Shown here: positions 1 through 5,512 of the stretch, piece after piece | How positions within the stretch are numbered: the stretch's first letter is position 1 | Layout of the letters: every line of letters starts with the position of its first letter | The notes under the pieces: generated by a model | Database searches by the model: none | Told to the model about the DNA's origin: nothing | Seen by the model: only the letters and a program-made list of their open reading frames with translations | Source of the DNA: Alphaproteobacteria bacterium | GTDB lineage: Bacteria; Pseudomonadota; Alphaproteobacteria; Micropepsales; Micropepsaceae | Length of the DNA stretch: 5,824 nt | Direction: 5' to 3' | NCBI GenBank assembly: GCA_015654715.1 | Contig: JAATGK010000173.1 | Span: forward strand, 1-5,824 | Made by a program: the position numbers and the translations under genes

Positions 1-321
1 GCGATGCAGATCTGGCGCCTGCGGCCCGATGGTTCCGGCCTCGAACAGGTGACCAAGGACGGTTTCGACAATTGGTATCCGCATCCCTCGCCCGACGGCA
101 AATGGATCGCGATGCTGAGCTATGTCCAAGGCGAAGCCACCGCCTCCCATCCGCTGAACAAGGACGTTGCCTTGCGGCTTTATTCGCTCGCCGATGGCAG
201 CGTGCGCGTCCTGACCCGGCTGGTCGGTGGCCAGGGAACCTTCGATTCGCCGTGCTGGTCGGCCGACAGCAAACAGATTTCCTTCGTTAGCTACGACGAA
301 GCACCAAGGAGCACGCCATGA
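1..321 (+). CDS. TolB-like PD40 beta-propeller protein, C-terminal part (5' end outside window)
   Basis: The reading frame is open from the first base and ends at the TGA at 319-321, so only the last 106 residues are present. Two blade-like PD40 (TolB-type) motifs are visible: YPHPSPDGKWIAMLSY near residues 26-41, and SPCWSADSKQISFVSY near residues 83-98. Each has the W/P-S-x-D-G/S-K core followed by a beta strand. The start, RLRPDGSGLEQVTKDG, is also typical of such blades, where short 'DGSG..QVT' turns repeat. Known proteins of this kind are secreted or periplasmic propellers related to the TolB C-terminal domain, and many have no proven role. The stop codon lies inside the start of the next gene (ATGA), so the two are probably co-transcribed and translationally coupled. 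The N-terminal signal and the number of blades cannot be seen. This is unlikely to be true TolB, because no tol-pal genes follow. Confidence 0.8.
   Translation, partial: AMQIWRLRPDGSGLEQVTKDGFDNWYPHPSPDGKWIAMLSYVQGEATASHPLNKDVALRLYSLADGSVRVLTRLVGGQGTFDSPCWSADSKQISFVSYDEAPRSTP
306..311 (+). promoter_or_regulatory. Ribosome binding site of the VOC gene, inside the upstream gene
   Basis: AAGGAG lies six bases before the ATG at 318 and within the last codons of the propeller gene. This strong Shine-Dalgarno sequence fixes the start at 318 and supports the ATGA overlap (318-321) as a true coupled junction. Confidence 0.75.
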
Positions 322-1238
322 AGACCGCTTACAGCCTCGTTCTCGCGCTGGCGCTGACCGGATTTGCGGTTGCCGCACCGGTGCGCCCCGCCATCACCGC
401 CGTTTCGCATCTGGCGATCTATTCCGCCGACATGGCCAAGTCGGACGCGTTCTACACGGTGAAGCTTGGCGCCGTGAAACGAGGCGATCCCGAAGACGCG
501 GCCGGGGTGCGCTATTACTTCAACCCACGACAATTTGTTGAAGTGCTGCCGCTGCCGGCCAATGCGGCGCCGAAAAACCGCATGGCGCACGCCGCCTATG
601 TCACCGCCGATGCGTCGGCGATGCGGGTCTATCTGAAAGCCAATCACATCGCCGTGCCGCCCAAGCTGACGACCGGAGCGGACGGCAGCAAATGGTTCGA
701 GGTTGCCGATCCCGAAGGCAACAAGGTCCAGTTTGTCGAACTTCCCAAACAACTCGCCGATGTGCCGGTCAATCCGCTCAGCGGCCACATCATCCATGTC
801 GGCATGATCGTACACGATCAGGCGCTTGAGGATGGGTTCTATCGCAAGCTTTTGGGCTTCCGCGGCTATTGGGCGGGCGGCATGCATCCCGAGCACCCAG
901 CGTGGATCTCACAGCAGGTGCCTGACGGGCGCGATTGGATGGAATACATGCTCGTCGCGGGACCGGAAAAGACCGGCATCCCCGCCGCCATGGATCAATC
1001 GAACGCTGGCGTGCTCAACCATTTCGCGCTCGGCGTCGGCAGCATGGAGAAGACCGTGACCATCCTGGCCGGCGGCGAGCGCATCTCGGCGAAATCCGAC
1101 GGGCCCAAGATCGGCGCCGACGGCAAATGGCAGTTCAATATGTACGATCCGGACGGCACGCGCGCGGAGTTCATGGAATTCCATGCCGTGATCAAGCCGT
1201 GCTGCTCGCCGTTCACCGCCACCGATCCCGACGAGTGA
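318..1238 (+). CDS. Exported tandem VOC (glyoxalase/extradiol dioxygenase fold) protein
   Basis: A 306-residue protein with a signal peptide (residues 1-19: MK, a hydrophobic stretch, then AVA before A20-P21), so probably periplasmic. Two vicinal-oxygen-chelate domains follow, at about residues 27-143 and 155-290. Each shows the paired-module pattern with metal-ligand candidates in the usual places. Domain 1 has H31 (SHLAIYS), E75 (FVEVLP), H91 (AHAAYV) and E141 (QFVELP). Domain 2 has H160 (HVGMIV), E209 (WMEYML), H235 (NHFALGV) and E287 (EFMEFH). Strand-end signatures VADPEGNKVQFVEL and MYDPDGTRAEFMEF are typical of the fold. VOC proteins use divalent metals in isomerases, dioxygenases or resistance proteins, but the substrate cannot be read from the sequence. 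The start is supported by AAGGAG six bases upstream and by the ATGA overlap. The C-terminal tail (about 291-306) is short and contains C295-C296. Fold assignment is firm; function is unknown. Confidence 0.9.
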   Translation: MKTAYSLVLALALTGFAVAAPVRPAITAVSHLAIYSADMAKSDAFYTVKLGAVKRGDPEDAAGVRYYFNPRQFVEVLPLPANAAPKNRMAHAAYVTADASAMRVYLKANHIAVPPKLTTGADGSKWFEVADPEGNKVQFVELPKQLADVPVNPLSGHIIHVGMIVHDQALEDGFYRKLLGFRGYWAGGMHPEHPAWISQQVPDGRDWMEYMLVAGPEKTGIPAAMDQSNAGVLNHFALGVGSMEKTVTILAGGERISAKSDGPKIGADGKWQFNMYDPDGTRAEFMEFHAVIKPCCSPFTATDPDE

Positions 1239-1278
1239 AGACTGACGATTGGCGCCGATTGAATAAAATGCCGCGAAA

Positions 1279-1299
1279 CAACCGCAAGAAACGTGGTTG
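1279..1299 (+). terminator. Weak hairpin 40 bases after the VOC stop, possible terminator
   Basis: CAACCGC (1279-1285) pairs with GTGGTTG (1293-1299) to form a seven-pair stem with one G-T wobble and a loop of AAGAAAC. No T-run follows, so as an intrinsic terminator it is weak. It could instead be a chance structure or a 3'-end stabiliser of the propeller-VOC transcript. Confidence 0.25.
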
Positions 1300-1309
1300 C
1301 AGATAGGTT

Positions 1310-1322
1310 TATAGAAACTATA
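1310..1322. repeat. Short perfect inverted repeat TATAG-AAA-CTATA
   Basis: Five-base arms flank AAA about 100 bases before the start codon at 1426. The right arm overlaps a possible -10 box (TATAGC, 1319-1324). The size and place would suit a small operator, but a repeat this short in AT-rich DNA can arise by chance. Confidence 0.25.
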
Positions 1323-1411
1323 GCGGGTGCCGGCAGGACCGGTTAGGCCCATCAGGTTGTTTGTATTACATCTTATTTTTACGCGGCGTAAACTCTCCAC
1401 GGGATCAGGCT

Positions 1412-1417
1412 GGAGAG
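1412..1417 (+). promoter_or_regulatory. Ribosome binding site that sets the start at 1426
   Basis: GGAGAG lies eight bases before the ATG at 1426. The frame is open further upstream to a GTG at 1327, but the residues gained (about 33) are arginine-rich and would bury the signal peptide, so 1426 is preferred. Confidence 0.7.
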
Positions 1418-1425
1418 AACGTGTC

Positions 1426-1908
1426 ATGCGGAAAAGTATTGCAGTACTGGCGGCGGCATTGGCGTTGATGGGCACGGGGGCTTGGGCGGCACCAGTATGC
1501 GAGCGGCCGGCGGATGCGGCGGCGCTGCGGACGGCGGCGTTGCAGCAGGAGATGATGGTTGCGGGACTGCTGTGCAAAGCGGCGGGCGCTTATAACGACT
1601 TTGTGCTGTCGCACCGCGCCGCGCTGCTGGAATCCGACCGCGCACTGATGGCGTTTTTCGTCACGGCAAATCCGCGCCGCGGCTCCGACGACTACAATCT
1701 CTACAAGACGGAACTCGCCAACAACGCCTCGCTGCGCGCCTTGCGCGACATGCTGTTTTGCGCCCGGGTGGCGGCGAATTTCGAAGCTGCTGCTGGCCGG
1801 CCGCTGGAACAAGTGCTGACGTCGCTGCCGAGCCCGGTCGGGACCGGTAACATCACGTGCCGGGAAACCGCCGCGCTGCAGCCATCACAAGTCGCGACGC
1901 GCCGATAA
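1426..1908 (+). CDS. Small secreted four-cysteine protein of unknown function
   Basis: A 160-residue protein. Residues 1-21 form a clear signal peptide (MRKS, an Ala/Leu-rich core, then AWA before A22-P23), so the mature protein of about 139 residues should be periplasmic or secreted. Four cysteines remain after cleavage (C25, C50, C112, C145), an even number that would allow two disulfides. The centre looks helical: an LLCKAAGAYNDFVLSHR stretch (48-64), then LMAFFV (74-79), then YKTELANNASLRALRDMLFCA (93-113). This Cys-x5-Tyr-Asn-x-Phe-Val arrangement reminds me of uncharacterised small alphaproteobacterial exported proteins, but I cannot name a family. The gene has its own ribosome site and probably its own promoter, and it converges on ppk2 across a palindromic repeat. 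The first third of the gene uses many GCG and TTG codons, less so later. Confidence 0.75.
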   Translation: MRKSIAVLAAALALMGTGAWAAPVCERPADAAALRTAALQQEMMVAGLLCKAAGAYNDFVLSHRAALLESDRALMAFFVTANPRRGSDDYNLYKTELANNASLRALRDMLFCARVAANFEAAAGRPLEQVLTSLPSPVGTGNITCRETAALQPSQVATRR

Positions 1909-1935
1909 ATTGGAGCAGCAGGCGTTCTGACGGGA

Positions 1936-2019
1936 TCATCCTTCGAGACGCCCTTTGGCCCTCACCCTGAGGAGCGTTCGCGTCTCGAAGGGCGAGGGCC
2001 AAAGGGCGTCTCAGGATGA
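1936..2019. repeat. Nested REP-like intergenic palindrome
   Basis: A perfect 19-base inverted repeat has arms at 1945-1963 (GAGACGCCCTTTGGCCCTC) and 1994-2012. The stem is extended by seven more pairs (TCATCCT at 1936-1942 with AGGATGA at 2013-2019) beyond a TC bulge at 1943-1944. The 30-base loop holds an imperfect inner hairpin closing near TTCG (1977-1980). A second, alternative pairing exists: CTTCGAGACGC (1941-1951) is the exact reverse complement of GCGTCTCGAAG (1980-1990). From memory, elements built on ATCCTTCGAGACGC and CTCAGGATGAG are dispersed in many alphaproteobacterial genomes as REP-like repeats. It sits between two convergent genes, the usual place for such elements, and may block read-through in both directions. 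Confidence 0.85.
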
Positions 2020-2030
2020 GGAATCCTTTT
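2013..2030 (+). terminator. Short hairpin with T-run, possible plus-strand terminator
   Basis: AGGAT (2013-2017) pairs with ATCCT (2023-2027) around a GAGGA loop, followed by TTT. The stem is only five pairs, and its left arm is shared with the larger palindrome. If it works at all, it would end transcription of the four-cysteine gene. Confidence 0.2.
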
Positions 2031-2044
2031 GTACGCGCGCCGCT

Positions 2045-2923
2045 CTACTTCTCCCGCTGCACCAGTTGCCTGCGGATCGCGAGCAGTTCCTTGCGGCGCT
2101 GAGGCGTAGTTTTCGGATACGCCATGTCGAGCCCGGCGAGGGTATCGAGCACGATTTGCGACACGATCAGCCGGGCGTTTTCCTTGTCGTCGGCGGGGAC
2201 GACATACCAGGGTGCGTGCGCGGTGCTGGTGGCGGCAAGACAGGCGCCATAGGCTTCCATGTATTCTTTCCAGTATTTCCGTTCTTCGATGTCGGCGGAA
2301 CTGAATTTCCAGTTCTTTTCCGGCTCGTCGATGCGGGCCAGAAAGCGCTTGCGTTGTTCCTCCTTGGAAAGATGCAGGAAGAACTTCACGATGCGGGTGC
2401 CGTTTTCGTGCAGGTGCTTTTCCAAATCCACGATCGAGCGGTAACGGTCCTTCCACACGTCCTTGTCGTGATGCGGCTGGTCCGGCAGCCCTTCGCCAGC
2501 GAGGAGTTCAGGATGCACGCGCACGATCAGCACTTCTTCGTAATACGACCGGTTGAAAATCCCGATGTCGCCGCGTGCCGGAAGATTGCGCGTCGTGCGC
2601 CAGAGAAAATCATGCTCCAATTCCTCGGCACTGGGATGCTTGAAGCTGAACACCTGACAGCCTTGCGGATTGACCCCGGACATCACATGCCGGATGGCGC
2701 CGTCTTTTCCGGCCGCATCCATCGCCTGAAAGATCAAGAGGATCGCATAGCGATTGTCGGCATACAGCAGTTGCTGCTGCGCGCTCAGCTCAGCGACGTG
2801 TTCGACGAGAAGCTTCTTGTACTGCTTCTTCGATTTGTACACGGGCTCGACTTTGGTCGGCCACTTCTTGAGATCGACGGTCGCGCCTTCGCCGACACGA
2901 AAGTCTTTTGCCTTGATTTGCAT
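2045..2923 (-). CDS. ppk2: PPK2-family polyphosphate:nucleotide phosphotransferase
   Basis: A 292-residue cytoplasmic kinase-fold enzyme. PPK2 enzymes move phosphate between polyphosphate and nucleotides, mostly making NDP or NTP from polyphosphate. Counting from the chosen start, the Walker A-like loop AMDAAGKDG is at 67-75. [11 protein letters not shown] (78-88) and [17 protein letters not shown] (93-109) follow. The Walker B/catalytic segment [17 protein letters not shown] spans 115-131. [14 protein letters not shown] (181-194) and [15 protein letters not shown] (237-251) complete the core. The '[10 protein letters not shown]' loop and 'FNRSYYEEV' match the class II/III side of PPK2 better than class I ('GRDAAGKGG', 'FDRSWYNR'). 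Similarity to remembered class III sequences suggests AMP and ADP as acceptors, but this is inference. The second of two in-frame ATGs is chosen because GGAAAGG sits six bases before it and directly against the first. The gene lies 52 bases after the thioredoxin gene and is probably in its operon. Confidence 0.92.
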   Translation of the reverse strand: MQIKAKDFRVGEGATVDLKKWPTKVEPVYKSKKQYKKLLVEHVAELSAQQQLLYADNRYAILLIFQAMDAAGKDGAIRHVMSGVNPQGCQVFSFKHPSAEELEHDFLWRTTRNLPARGDIGIFNRSYYEEVLIVRVHPELLAGEGLPDQPHHDKDVWKDRYRSIVDLEKHLHENGTRIVKFFLHLSKEEQRKRFLARIDEPEKNWKFSSADIEERKYWKEYMEAYGACLAATSTAHAPWYVVPADDKENARLIVSQIVLDTLAGLDMAYPKTTPQRRKELLAIRRQLVQREK

Positions 2924-2929
2924 AGTCAT

Positions 2930-2936
2930 CCTTTCC
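2930..2936 (-). promoter_or_regulatory. Ribosome binding site that decides the ppk2 start
   Basis: On the minus strand GGAAAGG is followed at once by ATG-ACT-ATG. The first ATG (2927-2929) has no spacer from the Shine-Dalgarno. The second (2921-2923) has a spacer of six bases, so the second ATG is the likely start. Confidence 0.65.
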
Positions 2937-2975
2937 GCCGCCAGAATCCGATGCCCGACGTGCCCGGTACCCGTT

Positions 2976-3479
2976 CTATTTCGCCCACTGCGCCAGCCAA
3001 TCGGCGACGCTTTGCGGTGTCATGTGGCGGGCATCGGACAAGGCTGAGACGTTGCCTTGGTTGACGAACTTGCCGTCGGGTTCGGCGATGATCACCGACG
3101 GCACGCCTTTGAGCCGCTGCACAATGCCGAAGCGCGCCGGAATGGCGAGATTCTTGTCGAAGCGGCCGACATCCACCGCCACCACTTCGAAGTGATTTTT
3201 GATGAACGGCTTCATCTGCGGCAGCTGCATGATGTTGGCGAGCACGACGCAGTCGGGACACCAATTGCCGCCGAGGTCGATCAGGACCCGCTTGCCGCTT
3301 TGTTTGGCGCGGGCAAAGGCGGCGTTGACGGCGGCTTCCGCATCGGCGGTTTCGTTATAAGGCTGGCGCTCCACCACCGGCAGATCGGCCATGCTGGCGA
3401 TCGCCAAATGGGGCGCCGGTGCGGCCGCGGCCGCCCCCGTCATCAGCCCCAAAGCCACGCCCAAAAGCACTCGTTTCAT
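2976..3479 (-). CDS. Exported thioredoxin-fold protein with WCPDC active site
   Basis: A 167-residue protein with a signal peptide (residues 1 to about 20: MKR, a hydrophobic core, then AAAAA before P21), so it should act in the periplasm. The thioredoxin fold begins around 47. [16 protein letters not shown] covers 62-77, with the redox pair C74 and C77. [12 protein letters not shown] (99-110) is the next strand. GVPSVII (125-131) holds the cis-proline P127, and a C-terminal helix ends the protein. The CPDC motif differs from the CGPC of thioredoxin and the CPHC of DsbA. Such 'GGNWCPDC' proteins fall in the broad thioredoxin-like group near the DsbD C-terminal domain. A disulfide reductase role is plausible, with an unknown partner. 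Only two cysteines are visible in the mature chain. The start has AGGAG (3486-3490) six bases upstream. The gene leads a probable unit with ppk2 and diverges from the peptidase gene. Confidence 0.88.
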   Translation of the reverse strand: MKRVLLGVALGLMTGAAAAAPAPHLAIASMADLPVVERQPYNETADAEAAVNAAFARAKQSGKRVLIDLGGNWCPDCVVLANIMQLPQMKPFIKNHFEVVAVDVGRFDKNLAIPARFGIVQRLKGVPSVIIAEPDGKFVNQGNVSALSDARHMTPQSVADWLAQWAK

Positions 3480-3599
3480 GATTAACTCCTAGCAATTTTG
3501 GCGCCGCACCCGCTGCCGCGGACACGCCAACGCGAATGTGAATGTCTTCAGACTCAGCATAGCGTAAAAGGCGCCTAAAGCCATTCTGGGGAACCTTGC
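3480..3599. promoter_or_regulatory. Divergent promoter region between thioredoxin and peptidase genes
   Basis: These 120 bases separate two divergent start codons, so promoters in both directions are expected here. The ribosome sites are visible: AGGAG (3486-3490, minus strand) and GGGGA (3588-3592, plus strand, seven bases before ATG). I see no good -35/-10 pair on either strand. GGCGCC occurs twice, at 3500-3505 and 3570-3575, and GAATGT is repeated in tandem at 3534-3545. No operator is called. Confidence 0.45.
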
Positions 3600-5456
3600 A
3601 TGAAACGATTTACCCTTGCCGCCGCGCTGGTCCTTTCGACCGCGCTGGTGCCCGCCGCTGCCGCCGAACCCAACACGATGTGGGACTTGACCGAGCTTTA
3701 TCCCTCAGCCGACGCCTGGACCAAAACCAAGGACACCACCACCGCCACGATCGAAAAGCTCGACCGTTACAAAGGCACCCTCGGCAACAGCGCCGGCGAC
3801 ATGCTCGCCGCCCTGACGGCGATCAGCGACGTTCGCCGCGAAGTCGACCGGCTGTCGGTCTATGCCTCGCTCAAAGGCTACGAGGACGTCCGCGTTTCGC
3901 AAAACCAAGAGCGCCGTCAACTGGCCCAGACGCTGGTCTCGCGGTTGGGCGAAAAGACCGCCTGGCTGATGCCAGAAGTCCTGACCGTCGGCGCCGACAA
4001 GGTGAAGGCGTTTGAAGCCACAAGCCCCGAACTGAAGAGGCGCTTCGGCTTCCTGCTCGACAACATCCTGCGCAATGCTCCCCATACCCTGGGCGCCGAA
4101 GCCGAAGGCGTGATGGCGGCGGCGGGAAATCTGCTCGCCCAGCCCGACAACATCTACAGCCAGCTCGGCTCGGGCGAACTGCCATTCCCGGCGGTGAGTT
4201 TGAGCGACGGCACCAAGATCGACTCTCTCGACCAAGCCACTTACGGCAAGTACCGCCAATCGGCCAATCGCGAAGACCGCAAGCGCGTGTTCGACACCTT
4301 CTGGGGCACCTGGAAGAAGTATGAAGGCACTTTCGGCGCCATGCTGAATACCCAGGTTCTGGGCCTGGAATTCGACGCCAAGGTGCGCCACTTCCCCAAC
4401 GCTCTGGCGGATGCTCTGTTCACGGACAATATGCCGGAAGGCGTCTATCGCCAGCTGGTGGCGCAGGCCAATGCGGGCCTGCCGACCTTTCATCGCTATC
4501 TGAAACTGCGCAAGAAGCTGCTCGGCATCGAGGGCGACCTCGGCTATTACGACATGTATCCGTCGATGTTCCCGGCCACCGGCCTGCCGAAATTCGACGT
4601 CGCCGAGAGCGAGCGCATCGGCCTTTTGGTGACCTCCGCCTACGGTCCGGAATACACCGCGCTTTTGCAAAAAGGCTTTGCCGGCCATTGGATGAATGTG
4701 CTGCCGACGGCGGGCAAATATCCCGGCGCCTATATGCAGGGCGCGGCTTATGACGTGCACCCCTATTTGCTGCTCAATCACAATGACGACTATTATTCGC
4801 TGTCGACCTTCGTGCATGAGTGGGGCCATGGCGTTCACACCCTGCTGACAACGGCGAACCAGCCTTACGAAAATTCGAACTACTCGACCTTCACTGCCGA
4901 GACCGCGTCCATCTCCAATGAATTCCTGCTCGCCGATTACATGGTCGGACACGCCGCCACCAAGGCCGAAAAGCTCTACTACCTCGGCCAGGAGCTGGAG
5001 CTGATCCGCACCACCTTCTTCCGTCAGACCATGTTCGGCGAATTCCAACTTGCCATTCATGAGGAAGTGGAGAAGGGCAAGGCGCTATCGGGCGCCAAGA
5101 TGAGCGAGATCTATTGCGGCCTGCTCAAGCGCTATTACGGCGACGACAAGGGCGTGACCAAGATCGACCCCGCCTATTGCGTCGAATGGGCGTTCATCCC
5201 GCATTTCTATTATGGCTTCTACGTCTATCAATATGCCACCTCGATGGTCGGCGCGGCGGTGTTCACCAAAGGCATCGAAGCCGGCGATGCCCAGACCCGC
5301 GACCGCTTCATAAATATGCTGAAGGCCGGCGGCTCGGATTATCCCTACGAGCTTTACAAGAAAGCCGGTCTCGATATGGCAACGCCCGCTCCTTACAAGG
5401 CGCTGCTGGCGCGCATGAACGGGCTGATGGACCAGATCGAGAAGCTGCAGAAATAG
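3600..5456 (+). CDS. Exported M3-family zinc oligopeptidase (PepF-like)
   Basis: A 618-residue protein with a signal peptide (residues 1-22: MKR, a hydrophobic core, then PAAAA before E23), so it is probably periplasmic. The N-terminal half (about 25-200) is the helical oligoendopeptidase F N-lobe; MWDLTELYPS (27-36) is its usual opening. The catalytic lobe carries the gluzincin motif H406-E407-W408-G409-H410 within TFVHEWGHGVHTLL. The third zinc ligand is E434 in FTAETASISNE (431-441), and E407 is the general base. HFYYGFYVYQYATSM (535-549) supplies the substrate-binding tyrosines and histidine typical of M3B. These enzymes cut short oligopeptides. PepF itself is usually cytosolic and near 600 residues, so the leader is the main difference, while the mature length of about 596 is normal. 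The start has GGGGA seven bases upstream. It ends in an intrinsic terminator. It could be used to process peptides taken up from outside or released from degraded secreted proteins (inference). Confidence 0.93.
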   Translation: MKRFTLAAALVLSTALVPAAAAEPNTMWDLTELYPSADAWTKTKDTTTATIEKLDRYKGTLGNSAGDMLAALTAISDVRREVDRLSVYASLKGYEDVRVSQNQERRQLAQTLVSRLGEKTAWLMPEVLTVGADKVKAFEATSPELKRRFGFLLDNILRNAPHTLGAEAEGVMAAAGNLLAQPDNIYSQLGSGELPFPAVSLSDGTKIDSLDQATYGKYRQSANREDRKRVFDTFWGTWKKYEGTFGAMLNTQVLGLEFDAKVRHFPNALADALFTDNMPEGVYRQLVAQANAGLPTFHRYLKLRKKLLGIEGDLGYYDMYPSMFPATGLPKFDVAESERIGLLVTSAYGPEYTALLQKGFAGHWMNVLPTAGKYPGAYMQGAAYDVHPYLLLNHNDDYYSLSTFVHEWGHGVHTLLTTANQPYENSNYSTFTAETASISNEFLLADYMVGHAATKAEKLYYLGQELELIRTTFFRQTMFGEFQLAIHEEVEKGKALSGAKMSEIYCGLLKRYYGDDKGVTKIDPAYCVEWAFIPHFYYGFYVYQYATSMVGAAVFTKGIEAGDAQTRDRFINMLKAGGSDYPYELYKKAGLDMATPAPYKALLARMNGLMDQIEKLQK

Positions 5457-5477
5457 GCGCTGGTCTTTATGGAAATG

Positions 5478-5511
5478 AAGAAGCCGGGAGATCGTTTCCC
5501 GGCTTCTTTTT
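5478..5511 (+). terminator. Intrinsic terminator of the peptidase gene
   Basis: A perfect 12-pair stem joins AAGAAGCCGGGA (5478-5489) and TCCCGGCTTCTT (5497-5508) around a seven-base loop. A T-run covers 5507-5511. It begins 21 bases after the stop codon at 5456. The opposite strand has no clean T-run after the stem, so it serves the plus strand chiefly. Confidence 0.9.
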
Positions 5512-5512
5512 G

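Larger units (their letters stand above)
1239..1425. other. 187-base intergenic region with weak regulatory signals
   Basis: This stretch is clearly more AT-rich than its neighbours. It holds CTGACG (1242-1247), 16 bases, then TAAAAT (1264-1269). It also holds TTGCAG (1297-1302), 16 bases, then TATAGC (1319-1324). Either could be a sigma-70-like promoter for the gene at 1426, but both matches are partial. A perfect short inverted repeat, TATAG-AAA-CTATA (1310-1322), overlaps the second -10 candidate. A T-rich run (1371-1380) precedes the gene. No convincing small gene or RNA family was recognised. Confidence 0.35.

Noticed and set aside
291..896. Minus-strand open frame opposite the VOC gene
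   Set aside because: It is a shadow of the VOC coding region; its Arg/His-rich translation has no family resemblance.
1268..1306. Twelve-codon basic mini-ORF (MPRNNRKKRGCR)
   Set aside because: It has no ribosome binding site and overlaps the hairpin at 1279-1299. A leader-peptide role has no support.
1327..1425. Upstream GTG extension of the four-cysteine gene
   Set aside because: It has no Shine-Dalgarno sequence, and it would bury the signal peptide behind about 33 mostly basic residues. GGAGAG before 1426 fits better.
909..1577. Minus-strand open frame across the VOC 3' end, the intergenic gap and the four-cysteine gene
   Set aside because: It overlaps two supported genes on the opposite strand and shows no ribosome site or domain.
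1945..2012. CRISPR or insertion-sequence end
   Set aside because: It is one inverted pair only, with no repeated spacer spacing, no transposase and no visible target-site duplication. A REP-like palindrome explains it better.
1955..3064. Long plus-strand open frame opposite ppk2 and the thioredoxin gene
   Set aside because: It is antisense to two well-recognised genes, has no ribosome site or recognisable domain, and begins inside the palindromic repeat. It is a by-product of GC-rich codon use.
3705..5060. 451-codon minus-strand open frame opposite the peptidase gene
   Set aside because: It is fully antisense to a conserved M3 peptidase, with His/Gly/Arg-rich low-complexity translation and no motif.
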